IMG/VR virus record: IMGVR_UViG_3300045922_000218
Location: 1-42,659 of that record
Source of the DNA: a virus
Direction: 5' to 3' (one strand)
Length of the DNA: 42,659 bases
Below, piece after piece: positions 8,819 through 17,423 of this stretch (positions are counted from its first letter, which is position 1; every line of letters starts with the position of its first letter). The translations under genes were made by a program, and so were the position numbers. The notes under the pieces are model-generated. The model searched no databases, was not told the DNA's origin, and saw only the letters and a program-made list of their open reading frames with translations.

Positions 8819-8849
8819 GCGGGGAGAGCGCATCCGGTGCTCTCCCCGC
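8819..8849 (+). terminator. Strong hairpin after capsid gene
   Basis: A perfect 11-bp stem (8819-8829 paired with 8839-8849, GCGGGGAGAGC and its complement) encloses a 9-base loop just after the capsid stop. No long T run follows, so it may be a leaky terminator, a Rho-independent remnant, or a 3' stabiliser that raises capsid mRNA relative to downstream genes. Confidence 0.65.
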
Positions 8850-8874
8850 ACCCTTCTGGTCTTGAGGACCGGCA

Positions 8875-10227
8875 ATGACTGCTGAGGCGATCCCGCTGGC
8901 CGACCAGCGTGCGGACGACCCGGAAAGCGGAGCGGGGTGGGGGATCACCGCGCACCGTCCGCCGGGCGACTACACGCTGGTCGCCGCACTCCAGCCGCAC
9001 ATCTACGTGGAGGCCGCGCGCGGGCTGCACGAGAAGGTGCGCCCCGGCATGGTGTATTGGATGGAGACGGAGCGGGTTGAGGCGAACGCCAAGGCCGGCC
9101 TCGTCCACGCCAGTCCCAAGCGGGCGTGCGGGTGGTGGGAGGACGCGCACCGTGTGCTTGGCGTCGAGCCGGGTGCCGATGTCGCGGAGCCCTATGCGGC
9201 CGGCCCGTCGGACGGCGCGCTCCGGATTGCCAGTGGGTGCGGGTACGACCCTGGCAGCGCCGCGTTCCGGTTCCACAGCGCGATCAACGAGCACACGAAA
9301 CACGCGATGGCGTTCGTGCGGTGGGGAGACAACAATCCGCACTGTTCACTGCGCCAGTACGACGGTGTGAACGACTTGTGGGCGGTGCGCGACGCGGTGC
9401 AGCGCGCCGATGTGCTGCACAACCATGTCGGCTACTGGCTACTGAACAACACCGGCGTCCGGCAGCGCGACGATCAACTGCTCGTGCGGCACTATCACGG
9501 CAGCGCAAAGAACGGGCGCTCCAATCTCGAACCGTTGTTCGACAAGGCAAAGCGCGCGGTCGTGCTTGGCGCACGCCTCCAGCTCATCGCGGAGGCGGCG
9601 AGCTTCGACTTGCCGATGGAGTGGTGTCCGATCCCGATGCCGGTGGCGCGATACCGGGCGTGGCGGGATCGGGTACGGCGCGAGATGCAGTGGGAGCCGC
9701 TGGTCGGGCCGGCCACACCGGCGCGGCCGTTCGTGGTTGCGCACACGCCGACCAACATGCGGATCAAGGGGACCGACGTATTCCGTCGGGTCATGCAGAC
9801 GTTGCGGGACCGCAAGGTGCCGGTCGCGTCGCGCCTGATCCACGGCGTCTCGCTGCGCGAAGCGATTGCGCGGCAGGCGGCGTCCGATGCGACGTTCGAT
9901 TCGTTCTGGCTCGGCATCCAAGGGAGCGGTCTTCAGGCGGCGGCGATGGAAATGCCGGTGGTCGCCGGCGACCACGACAACCGCGTGCTGTACGAGGTCG
10001 AGTTCGGCGCAGTGCCCTACACGTTCGCGAACGACGAGGCCGCGCTGGCCGACCAGATTGAGCGGTTGGCGATGGACCCGACGTACCGGTCCACGGAGGC
10101 GTCGCGCGTCGCGCGCTACGCCGAGTCGGTGCATGACTACGCCGCTGTCGCCCGGCGCTACGAGGCGACGCTGGCCCGCGCATTGGGCCGACCCGATGTA
10201 CTCACCCATCCGTCCCACCACGTCTAG
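8875..10227 (+). CDS. Glycosyltransferase (GT4/GT-B-like) with extra N-terminal domain
   Basis: The 450-residue protein follows the capsid gene. From about residue 150 it resembles a GT-B fold enzyme: an N-lobe with 'ADVLHNH' and 'LLVRHYHG', and a C-lobe with 'FVVAHTPTNMRIKGTDV', then 'GLQAAAMEMPVVAGD', which matches the position of the nucleotide-sugar-binding ExxG/AMA-PV segment of GT4 enzymes. Residues about 30-95 ('VRPGMVYWMETERVEANAKAG') look like the small beta domain of head-associated phage proteins. It may glycosylate a virion protein or host surface component; the substrate is unknown. The start follows a GAGG site. Confidence 0.72.
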   Translation: MTAEAIPLADQRADDPESGAGWGITAHRPPGDYTLVAALQPHIYVEAARGLHEKVRPGMVYWMETERVEANAKAGLVHASPKRACGWWEDAHRVLGVEPGADVAEPYAAGPSDGALRIASGCGYDPGSAAFRFHSAINEHTKHAMAFVRWGDNNPHCSLRQYDGVNDLWAVRDAVQRADVLHNHVGYWLLNNTGVRQRDDQLLVRHYHGSAKNGRSNLEPLFDKAKRAVVLGARLQLIAEAASFDLPMEWCPIPMPVARYRAWRDRVRREMQWEPLVGPATPARPFVVAHTPTNMRIKGTDVFRRVMQTLRDRKVPVASRLIHGVSLREAIARQAASDATFDSFWLGIQGSGLQAAAMEMPVVAGDHDNRVLYEVEFGAVPYTFANDEAALADQIERLAMDPTYRSTEASRVARYAESVHDYAAVARRYEATLARALGRPDVLTHPSHHV

Positions 10228-10236
10228 GAGTGCCCC

Positions 10237-10647
10237 ATGTCCGCAATGAGCGACTACCTTGAAGGCCAGCTTCGCGCCCACATCTTCCGCACGGACTCGT
10301 TCACGAAGCCGACACAACTGCACATCGCCCTCTTCACGGCGGCGCCGAACGATGCCGGTGGCGGCACAGAAGTCACGGGCGGCAGCTACGCGCGCGTGGC
10401 GCGGGCGCCCAGCGACGCGAACTGGACGGCGCCGGACGCGACGGGCGGCCTGACGGCGAACGCGGCGGCGATCACGTTCCCGGCGCCGACTGCAAACTGG
10501 GGCACGGTGACGCACTTCGCGATCTTCGATGCGTCGAGCGGCGGCAACATGCTGTTCCACGGTGCGCTGTCGGCCTCGCGCGTCATCAACAACGGCGACG
10601 CCGCGCCCGAGTTTGCGGCGGGCGCGCTGACCATCACCTTCGCCTGA
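10237..10647 (+). CDS. Conserved phage virion protein, tail-fibre-like annotation
   Basis: The 136-residue product has the pattern of a widespread small phage protein often labelled tail fibre or structural: an N-terminal helix ending 'HIFRTDSF', a 'LHIALFTAAP' strand, 'GGSYARVA', 'WGTVTHFAIFDA' and a C-terminal 'GALTITFA'. It is probably a trimeric or decoration-type beta protein. A second in-frame ATG at 10246 is possible. Its place between capsid and connector genes supports a virion role. The precise location in the particle is inferred, not shown. Confidence 0.7.
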   Translation: MSAMSDYLEGQLRAHIFRTDSFTKPTQLHIALFTAAPNDAGGGTEVTGGSYARVARAPSDANWTAPDATGGLTANAAAITFPAPTANWGTVTHFAIFDASSGGNMLFHGALSASRVINNGDAAPEFAAGALTITFA

Positions 10648-10654
10648 GCCAACC

Positions 10655-11110
10655 ATGCCACGCTATGCCATTCCCTTCGGGGTCAACACGTCGCTGACGG
10701 CCGCCACGCCAAAGACGGTGGCGGCTGTCGCGGCGCCCGCCTCGCGCCGTGCCCGCCTGGTCGGATTCGAGCTTGGCTTCGATTCCGTGACCGCGACCGA
10801 CAACTCGTGTCTGGTCGAGATCGTGCGCGGCGACGGTGCGACGGCCGGCACCAGCACGACGCGCACGCCGGTCCCCATCGACGCCTCGGACCCGGCGGCG
10901 CTCGCGGCCGGTCGCGTGAACTACACGGCGGAGCCGACGGAGCTGACCGTCATCAGCGAGCGGCGCGTGACGCCGGTCGGCGGCGGCGTGATCTATCCGC
11001 TCGAGACGGCGGACCAACCGACGTGTGCGGTGAATCATGTGCTCGGCATCCGGCTGACGGCGGCGCAGGCGCAGAGCAACATTCGCGGCACGCTCTACTT
11101 CGAGGAGTAG
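10655..11110 (+). CDS. Putative small structural protein, 151 aa
   Basis: An all-beta-looking protein rich in Thr, Ala and Val, with alternating strands and no signal peptide or catalytic motif. It lies 7 bases after the preceding virion gene and just before a lectin-like gene, so a head decoration or appendage role is plausible. The N-terminal 'MPRYAIPFG' and central 'RRARLVGFELGFDS' are distinctive. No family is recognised with confidence. Confidence 0.6.
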   Translation: MPRYAIPFGVNTSLTAATPKTVAAVAAPASRRARLVGFELGFDSVTATDNSCLVEIVRGDGATAGTSTTRTPVPIDASDPAALAAGRVNYTAEPTELTVISERRVTPVGGGVIYPLETADQPTCAVNHVLGIRLTAAQAQSNIRGTLYFEE

Positions 11111-11113
11111 GGC

Positions 11114-11956
11114 GTGCGTATTCGGGCCGTGACGACGGCGCAGCGGCGTCGGGGCGGTGCCTCGGCGCCGTCGTCGCATCCGCTCGGCGCGAGCGTGTCA
11201 GGCGTGGCGACGGCCGGGGCGGATCTGGTGGTGCCGAGTGCGTGGGCACCGAATCTGCCAGCGAATATGACTCTCTACGCTGACACAACATTCGGTGGTC
11301 CGTGGCAGAATGAACAGGCACGCAACGGGTTCATCACGTTTTTCGATACCAGATTCGTGAATGACACAACCTCACCGCACGATACTCAGGTCATGGAGTG
11401 GTTCTATGATGGCGGTATCAACCTCAACGGCGCTGGCGGCGGTGGGATCAGCTATATAGATGAGTCAAACACGAACTTCTGGCGTGAAGCGTACTACTGC
11501 ATGATGATCAAGTTTTCTCCCACCTATCGCTTCCATGTCGCCGGAGAGAAGTTCTTCTATCCCATCGTGGCTCCGATCGAGGGGGGCGCCAATCTTGAAG
11601 GGTATTCAATCGTGCGCGCACCCGGCAATGATTTCACGCGGGCGCGGTGGCAGTATTACCAAGAGTTTGGCACCGAGCCATATGTCACACGCGGCGAATG
11701 GCTCATGCTTGAAGCGCACGTCAAGCTGTCAGACGTTGGGCAAACCAACGGATTCTGGAGACAGTGGCAGAACGGCACGCTTGTGATGGACATCGGAAAC
11801 TTGTCGAACGGCGTTGGATCTGGCCCGCAGCGGTACTTTCAATCCCTGCGATTCACTGGAACTCGGGGTGGCGGATTTGATGACGCGCTAACTCCACCCG
11901 AGGGAATGTATCGTCGATTCTCTCGCTTCACGGTTTACGCAAGGGTGCAGCCATGA
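11114..11956 (+). CDS. Concanavalin A-like lectin/glucanase-fold virion protein
   Basis: The 280-residue product starts at GTG 11114. After a basic, low-complexity N-terminus (1-45) comes a beta-rich domain with many aromatic residues: 'EWFYDGGINLNGAGGG', 'FWREAYYCMMIKFSP', 'GEWLMLEAHVKLSDVG', 'NGFWRQWQNGTLVMD'. This layout resembles polysaccharide-lyase-14-like or LamG jelly rolls that bind or cut glycans, although no catalytic set can be named. Codon use is clearly more AT-rich than the flanking genes from about base 11250, a sign of recent transfer. It overlaps the next gene by four bases. Confidence 0.62.
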   Translation: MRIRAVTTAQRRRGGASAPSSHPLGASVSGVATAGADLVVPSAWAPNLPANMTLYADTTFGGPWQNEQARNGFITFFDTRFVNDTTSPHDTQVMEWFYDGGINLNGAGGGGISYIDESNTNFWREAYYCMMIKFSPTYRFHVAGEKFFYPIVAPIEGGANLEGYSIVRAPGNDFTRARWQYYQEFGTEPYVTRGEWLMLEAHVKLSDVGQTNGFWRQWQNGTLVMDIGNLSNGVGSGPQRYFQSLRFTGTRGGGFDDALTPPEGMYRRFSRFTVYARVQP

Positions 11957-12867
11957 GTACATTTGTGCGTTCTGCGGCAGTGACCGGCTTCACAACGACG
12001 TTCGACCTGACAGGCGGCAATGGTTGCTATGTGCAGGTTTTTGGGGACAGTCAGTGTACTAATCTCGAAGTCGGGGTTGGTAACGAAGCTACACTCATCG
12101 GCACCATCACTGACACCTATGGATCTGGCTCGACAACGCTATGGCGTTCTACGTCATTCCCCAGCGGGCTTCAGACGATTTACGCGACTATGGCGGGCGG
12201 TGGCAACACCGAAATGATTATAACGCTCGTCAGTGGTGTAAATACCACGACGCCTGAGCGCGACACACCCGTGGCGATCAAAGTAAACGCCGGTACCGCT
12301 GTTACTGCCAGCCCCACAAGCAGTAGCGGCGACTTGATGGTGCAAATGTTGTTTGCGGGTGGCGGCGACCCGACGTTCACTCTGGATAGTGGTCAAACGC
12401 TGCGAACCCGCCGAGAACTCGGAGGCTATACAGGGAACTTGTGGACAAAGGCTGCATCGGCTGGCAGCACCGCGATGAACCTGACCGCCAGCAATACAAC
12501 CGACATTCACGGATTTGTCTTTGCAGTTGCCACAGCGTCCGACACCCTCACCGTCACGAACCAGCCGACGACCGCGACGAGCGGTGTCGCGATGGGCAAT
12601 GTGGTCATCACGTCGAGCGACACGTCGTTCACGGGGAACGTGACGATCGAGAAGGTGAGCGGCGATCCGACGGTGAGCGGCACGCTCACGGTCGCCGCGA
12701 GTGCGGGCGTGGCCACGTTCACGAACATCATCCCGACGGGGACTGGCGCGCTGGTGCTGCGCGCGGTCGCCGCCGATCACGACAACGTGACGCTCGCGAC
12801 GATTACGGTGGCCCCCTCGGCGGTGCCGGCGCTCGGCCGGTTCCGCCTCAGCGGCCCCGTGCGGTGA
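11953..12867 (+). CDS. Virion protein with C-terminal Ig-like domain; mosaic composition
   Basis: The 304-residue protein is beta-rich and lacks signal or membrane segments. Residues 1 to about 195 are encoded by AT-richer DNA like the preceding lectin-like gene; at about base 12540 composition returns abruptly to the phage norm. The second part ('TLTVTNQPTTATSG', 'NVTIEKVSGDP', 'ATITVAPSAVPALG') looks like a bacterial Ig-like fold, common in surface-exposed phage proteins. The gene seems to be a chimera of an imported N-terminal half and a resident C-terminal half. Function is probably adhesion or decoration. Confidence 0.6.
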   Translation: MSTFVRSAAVTGFTTTFDLTGGNGCYVQVFGDSQCTNLEVGVGNEATLIGTITDTYGSGSTTLWRSTSFPSGLQTIYATMAGGGNTEMIITLVSGVNTTTPERDTPVAIKVNAGTAVTASPTSSSGDLMVQMLFAGGGDPTFTLDSGQTLRTRRELGGYTGNLWTKAASAGSTAMNLTASNTTDIHGFVFAVATASDTLTVTNQPTTATSGVAMGNVVITSSDTSFTGNVTIEKVSGDPTVSGTLTVAASAGVATFTNIIPTGTGALVLRAVAADHDNVTLATITVAPSAVPALGRFRLSGPVR

Positions 12868-12878
12868 CGAGGTAGCCC

Positions 12879-15680
12879 GTGGCGTTCACGTCGCTCGGGA
12901 CCGTCGCTGAGGCCGAGAACAAGACCAGCGCGTCGTCGATTGCGGCGACGTTCAGCAACGCCGTGCCGGTTGGCACGCTGCTTGTGCTGCGGTACGCGGG
13001 CGACAACATCACGACGCCGAACACCAACGACGACACCGGGACGACCGAAATCAGCGGCGTCGCCGACTCGCAATCCAATACGTGGATTCGCGCGCGTGGC
13101 GTGATCCGGGGTGCGGGCACAGCGGCCGCCGGCGTTGTGGGCCACGTGTGGTACTGCGTCGTCACGACGGCGCTCAGCACGAGCGATACCGTCACGGTGA
13201 CCCTCGCGTCGTCTCGCACGGCGAAGGCCGTGCATGTTGAGGCGTACAGTTTCGGCGGCAGGACGATTAGCGTCGCCATCGCCAACGGCGCCAACGGCGC
13301 GAGCACGACGCCGAGTGTCGCGAGCGGCACGGCCGACGCAGCCAGATCGGGACGGCTCTGGATCGGGCACACCGCCTACGAGCGGCCCACCAGCGACACC
13401 GACCCGACACGCGGAGAGGACTGGGACGCCGCGCCCGCGGAATACGGGACGACCGGCGGCACGGCCAACACGAATGTCCTGATCGCCGGTGGTCGGCACA
13501 TCACCACGGCCACGTCGCGCACATGGGCGAGCACGCACCCCACGTCGAGCGACTGGGCCGCGATCGTCGTGGCGTTCGACGAGGCCTCGCTCGGCGCGTC
13601 GGTCACGGCGTCGGCGTCCGTCACGGCTGACCTGACGGTCCCGCCGCCGCCCACGCCCATCCTGTCTCTCGGCACAACGCGCCCCGTCGCTCGCCGGCAT
13701 CGTCCGATTGCGCGCCGGGTGCGGTCGCTGGTGTTCGGGCCGCTGCTGGTCGGGCTGTCCGCGCCCGAGGGGATCGCGCTCGCGGCCGATGTGACCGCCA
13801 CGGCGACGGCCAGCGCCTCGCTGACCGTGCCCAAGCCCCTCGCCGCCGAGGGGACCGGGACGGCGACGGCGACCGCCACCCTCCAGGGCGCGTCGGCCGC
13901 GCTCGAGGCGGCGGGGTCAGGCGTGGCGACGGGCGCGGGGGCGCTGACCGTCCCGAAGCCGCTCGAGGCGTCGGTCGCCGCGTCGGCCATCAGCACGGCG
14001 TCCCTCGTCGTCGCACGGCCGCTCGACGGGGCGCTGACCGCCACGGGAACGGCCACGGCAGCCCTGAGCGTGCCCAAGCCGCTGGACGCCGCCGTCACGG
14101 CCACGGCGAGCAGCACGGCGTCTCTGGCAGGCACGTCCGCCCCGCTGGACACCAGCGTCACGGCGACGGCCACCGTTGCGGGCGATCTGGTCGTCGCGAA
14201 GCCGCTCGGAGCGGCCGCGTCGGCCGTGGCCACCACGACCGGCGCCCTCACCGTCCCGAAGCCGCTCGCGGCCGCCGTCACCGCGTTGGCGACCACAACC
14301 GGGGCACTGGAAGATCCGGCGCCGATTGCCGTGGTGGGGCGCGGCACGCTGCGTCCGGTGCGACACCGCACGCCGGCGGTCCCGATCCGGGGCGGGGTGC
14401 AGTTGCTCGTTGGGCGCAAGATGCCGCAGGCGGCTGCTCTCGCCGCCGGGGTAACCGCCACGGCGAGCGTCAGTGCCACGCTGACGACCCCCAACCTACT
14501 CGCGGCAAGCGCGACGGCCACCGCGTCGGCCACTGCGGCCCTCGTGGTCGCGAAGCCGCTCGCGGCCGCCGTGACGGCCACGGCGTCGGTCGCGGGTGTC
14601 CTCGCCAACCCGGACGCGGCGCTTGTCGCGTCCCGTGGCGTGCTGCGTCCGGTGCGAACGCGGCGCCTCCCGGCCCCGGTGCGTGGCGGGCCGCAGTTCG
14701 TGGTCGGCCGCGAGATCGTGGCGGCCGAGTCGGCAGCGCTCGCGGGTGGCCTTACGGCGACCGCCACGACCACGACAACGCTCACGGTGCCCAAGCCGCT
14801 CGCTGCGGCCGTCTCCGGTATTGGCAATACTGAGGGCGCCCTCACCGTCCCGAAGCCGCTGACGGGGCTCCTGAGCGCCACGGCGGGTGTTTCCGGGGCT
14901 CTCGGCGGGGCCAGTCAAGGGCTTGAGGGGACGGCGGTAGTCACGGCCAGCGCAGCCGGGCTATTGCGGGGAACGGCACAGGCGCTCGCGGCTGCGGTCG
15001 GCGCCAACGCGACCGTGGTGGCCGCGATCCGCAGCTCCACGCCCGCCCTCGTCGCGTCGGTTCTCGCCGAGACGTTCGCCGAAGCGTTCCTGGTGGGCAC
15101 GGGCGCTCCCTTGGCGGGCGGGGTCGCGGGGTCGGCGACAGTCGGCGGTGCGCTGTCGGCCTCGGCGGTGCCGCTGGCAGGCGTGGCGGCAGGGACGGCG
15201 CAGGTTGCTGGCACGCTGCGGGGCGCGTCGCAGGGGTTGGAGGTGGCGGCGCTGGCGACAGCGGACGCGACGGGCGCGCTCGTGGTGGCGAAGCCGCTGA
15301 TCGGCGCGGCGAGCGGGTCCGCCACGATGGACGGCGGGCTGCGCGGCGGTGCGGCGGTGTTGCTGGGGAGCGCGGTCGGCGCGGCGGCGGCCGCCGGTGT
15401 CTTGCGGGCCTCCGAGATCCCGCTGGCCGGCGCGGTCGCCGGCTTGGCGGCGGTCACTGGCACGATCCGCGGCGCAGCGGCGGTCCTTGGCGGCGGCGCG
15501 ATTGGGGCGGCGGTGGTGGCCGGCCTCGTGCGTGGCTCGGCGGCGGTCTTGGCCGGTTCCGCGACGGGTCGCGCGGCAGTGGCGGCAACGCTCCGGCGGC
15601 AGCAACTTGCGGTGGGTCGTGTGGCCACCGTCGTGCGCGACCAGTCGCGCCCATCCCCAAGCGTGAGGAAGAAGCGGTGA
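12879..15680 (+). CDS. Giant Ala/Thr/Val repeat virion protein
   Basis: The 933-residue protein starts with GTG. Residues 1 to about 240 form an ordinary beta-rich domain ending 'SDWAAIVVAFDEASLG'. The rest is built from more than 20 imperfect units of about 20 residues of the type LTVPKPLAAAVTATASTTGA, with Leu at positions 1 and 7 and small residues elsewhere, suggesting a beta-solenoid or fibrous stalk. Three Arg-rich modules of about 35 residues interrupt it near 258-295, 480-517 and 578-617. A basic tail ends the protein. The stop overlaps the connector start. A long fibre or whisker is a reasonable guess. Confidence 0.65.
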   Translation: MAFTSLGTVAEAENKTSASSIAATFSNAVPVGTLLVLRYAGDNITTPNTNDDTGTTEISGVADSQSNTWIRARGVIRGAGTAAAGVVGHVWYCVVTTALSTSDTVTVTLASSRTAKAVHVEAYSFGGRTISVAIANGANGASTTPSVASGTADAARSGRLWIGHTAYERPTSDTDPTRGEDWDAAPAEYGTTGGTANTNVLIAGGRHITTATSRTWASTHPTSSDWAAIVVAFDEASLGASVTASASVTADLTVPPPPTPILSLGTTRPVARRHRPIARRVRSLVFGPLLVGLSAPEGIALAADVTATATASASLTVPKPLAAEGTGTATATATLQGASAALEAAGSGVATGAGALTVPKPLEASVAASAISTASLVVARPLDGALTATGTATAALSVPKPLDAAVTATASSTASLAGTSAPLDTSVTATATVAGDLVVAKPLGAAASAVATTTGALTVPKPLAAAVTALATTTGALEDPAPIAVVGRGTLRPVRHRTPAVPIRGGVQLLVGRKMPQAAALAAGVTATASVSATLTTPNLLAASATATASATAALVVAKPLAAAVTATASVAGVLANPDAALVASRGVLRPVRTRRLPAPVRGGPQFVVGREIVAAESAALAGGLTATATTTTTLTVPKPLAAAVSGIGNTEGALTVPKPLTGLLSATAGVSGALGGASQGLEGTAVVTASAAGLLRGTAQALAAAVGANATVVAAIRSSTPALVASVLAETFAEAFLVGTGAPLAGGVAGSATVGGALSASAVPLAGVAAGTAQVAGTLRGASQGLEVAALATADATGALVVAKPLIGAASGSATMDGGLRGGAAVLLGSAVGAAAAAGVLRASEIPLAGAVAGLAAVTGTIRGAAAVLGGGAIGAAVVAGLVRGSAAVLAGSATGRAAVAATLRRQQLAVGRVATVVRDQSRPSPSVRKKR
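13651..13762 (+). repeat. Arg-rich module 1 in repeat protein
   Basis: Encodes the first and most divergent of three related inserts: a hydrophobic start, 'GTTRPVARRHRPIARRVR', then a hydrophobic 'FGPLLVGL'. It interrupts the 20-residue repeat array. Confidence 0.55.
14317..14427 (+). repeat. Arg-rich module 2 in repeat protein
   Basis: Encodes 'GRGTLRPVRHRTPAVPIRGG' followed by 'VQLLVGRKMP'. It shares the order RG-LRPVR, basic stretch, P-RGG and LVVGR with module 3. Confidence 0.65.
14611..14727 (+). repeat. Arg-rich module 3 in repeat protein
   Basis: Encodes 'SRGVLRPVRTRRLPAPVRGG' followed by 'PQFVVGREIV'. It is clearly homologous to module 2 at about 300 bases distance, so the array seems to have grown by duplicating blocks of repeats plus module. 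Confidence 0.65.
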
Positions 15681-16606
15681 TTGGGTATCTCGAGGAGGAC
15701 GTGTCCGGACTGGACAACCTGCACTACGACGTGGTGCTCTCCGACCCGATCACGGGCGCCCCGCTCACCAGCGGGACGGTGACGATGCGGCTGGCGGATG
15801 TCGGCACCGTGGACCGGCTCGGCGACAGCACCAACGCCGAGGTGGAGATGGCGCACGTTGGCGACGGGCGGTGGGTCGGGACGCACGAGGCGAGCGATTT
15901 CGGGCCGCTGCTGCCGGCGGTCGGCGAGCAGTTCGACCGCGTGCTGGTGATCGCCGGGGTCACGCAGGGTCGGCTCATGGCGCGGTGCCGGCGCGTGTCG
16001 ATCACGAGCGCCGGGCTGCTCCAACAGGTCAAGTTGCGCCTACGCATCCAGACCACGGTGGAGGACGCCCACCTGACCGCCATCCTTCAGTCGGCGGTCG
16101 CGATGATCGAAGGGTGGCTCCAGCGCCCGATCCTCCAGCGCGAGGAGGTGTTCATTGACCAGACAGGCACGGGGCCCTTCCCGAGCCCGGCGCTGCTCGT
16201 GCCGGTGACGCCGGTGCATACGTTGGTGTCCGTGGCGGACGGCAATCACGACGCGATCGACGTGGCGACGCTGCGGCTGAACCCGGCCACGGGAGTCGTG
16301 CTGCGCCGGGACGGCGGGACGTTCCGCTGCGGCCCGTACACGATCACGGCGGTGGTCGGGCTGGAGGGCTCGAAGTACGCGCGGGCCGGCGCCGGCCCTG
16401 CGATCACGCAGGCCATCATCGACGTGGCGTGCGATCTCTACCAGCGCCGGAACCCGGTCGCGTCGCGGGAGTCGGAGGGCGGCGGGGTGTCGGTGGACTA
16501 CGGGGCGTCGCAGCGCGGCGTGGGCGCCGACAACGCGCGCGAGGACTTGCTGCCGGAACGGGTGGCGGCGGCGCTCGCGCCCTACCGGATGTTGGGGGTC
16601 GGGTGA
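15677..16606 (+). CDS. Head-tail connector (HK97 gp6-like) with N-terminal beta domain
   Basis: The 309-residue protein begins with GTG overlapping the previous stop. Residues about 115-309 match head-tail adaptors of the HK97 gp6 / DNA-packaging type: 'QTTVEDAHLTAILQSAVAMIEGWL', a beta hairpin region, and 'ITQAIIDVACDLYQRRNP' helices that form a ring under the portal. The first 110 residues form a separate beta-rich domain ('VVLSDPITGAPLTSGTVTM'), resembling an Ig-like or decoration fold not normally attached to gp6. It ends in a GTGA overlap with the next connector. Confidence 0.75.
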   Translation: MIGYLEEDVSGLDNLHYDVVLSDPITGAPLTSGTVTMRLADVGTVDRLGDSTNAEVEMAHVGDGRWVGTHEASDFGPLLPAVGEQFDRVLVIAGVTQGRLMARCRRVSITSAGLLQQVKLRLRIQTTVEDAHLTAILQSAVAMIEGWLQRPILQREEVFIDQTGTGPFPSPALLVPVTPVHTLVSVADGNHDAIDVATLRLNPATGVVLRRDGGTFRCGPYTITAVVGLEGSKYARAGAGPAITQAIIDVACDLYQRRNPVASRESEGGGVSVDYGASQRGVGADNAREDLLPERVAAALAPYRMLGVG

Positions 16607-16977
16607 GCCACGCGACCCTCCGGGCGACGCGCGTGGCGGTCTACGCCTACTCGGCGGTCACGGACCCCGCGACGCGCGTGGCGTCCTCGCGGTACGTCAA
16701 GCAGGCCTCGCCGGACCCGGATGGGCTCTGGTGGGCGTCGCGTGGCGTCATGTTCGGTCGGGAGACGGCGCCTGCGATGGTCCCGCAGGACGAGCAGCAG
16801 GCGCTCTGGAGCTTCGCGACCGAAGTGCCGCTGGACCCGGATGACCTGATCGTGGCGGACGGCCAGCGGTGGCGCGTGGCGTCGGTGATGTTGCGGACGA
16901 CGTTCCGTTCACAGGTGCAGGCGTATTGCGTGGCCGTCAATCGCGGCGAAGAACTGCTGCTGGAGGGCGACGGCTGA
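16603..16977 (+). CDS. Head-closure / head-tail joining protein
   Basis: The 124-residue product starts at GTG 16603, chosen because it overlaps the previous stop as GTGA; longer frames upstream would run into the connector gene. Beta-rich with 'VPLDPDDLIVADGQRWRVAS', it resembles SPP1 gp16-type stopper proteins that close the portal channel after packaging. Its position, second in the connector run and before the gp10-like gene, supports this. The sequence match is weak and the call leans on gene order. Confidence 0.65.
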   Translation: MSHATLRATRVAVYAYSAVTDPATRVASSRYVKQASPDPDGLWWASRGVMFGRETAPAMVPQDEQQALWSFATEVPLDPDDLIVADGQRWRVASVMLRTTFRSQVQAYCVAVNRGEELLLEGDG

Positions 16978-17423
16978 TGGCGAGGCAACGTTCAACGTTC
17001 AAGGAGGCGAGGCACTGGCGCCGCGAGTACTTCGCGCGCGTGGACGAGGCCGTGGTGCGCTCCGGCATCCGCTTGCGCGACGAGATCGTGGCGCGTTTCC
17101 AAGCGCGCGGACTCGGCTACACGACCGGGAACTTTGCCTCTGGTGAGGCGGCGGACATCAAGCTCGGGGCCTTGGAGACACGCGGCGGCGTGCGGCGGAT
17201 CGCGGTGTACTCCCCGGCTCGGCGCTACGGCGAGGACGGGGAGCACAACTACCCGGCCTACTGGGAGCTTGGGCACTTCAACGTGTTCACCGGGCGATTC
17301 GAGCGCGTCGAGACCTTCCGGCCGGCAGCGGAGGCCGTCGCAGACGAGATCCCACGCATCCTCGTGCGGCAGTTCCGGCGCGGCGCGCGGCGTGGTGCTA
17401 TTGAGATCGGGGTTGAGCGGTGA
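16977..17423 (+). CDS. HK97 gp10-like tail completion protein
   Basis: The 148-residue protein starts at ATG 16977 in a TGATG overlap. A basic N-terminal helix is followed by 'GYTTGNFASGEAADIKLG' and 'NYPAYWELGHFNVFTGRFERVE', the pattern of HK97 gp10-family proteins: a loop with tyrosines, a Trp-Glu-Gly segment, and a C-terminal amphipathic helix. These proteins sit at the head-tail interface or complete the tail. It is followed by the tail terminator with a four-base overlap. Confidence 0.78.
   Translation: MARQRSTFKEARHWRREYFARVDEAVVRSGIRLRDEIVARFQARGLGYTTGNFASGEAADIKLGALETRGGVRRIAVYSPARRYGEDGEHNYPAYWELGHFNVFTGRFERVETFRPAAEAVADEIPRILVRQFRRGARRGAIEIGVER

Noticed and set aside
13376-14881. 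Leftward ORF of 501 codons opposite the repeat protein
   Set aside because: It mirrors the repeat DNA and is Ala/Val/Arg-rich by necessity; no start signal or independent motif.
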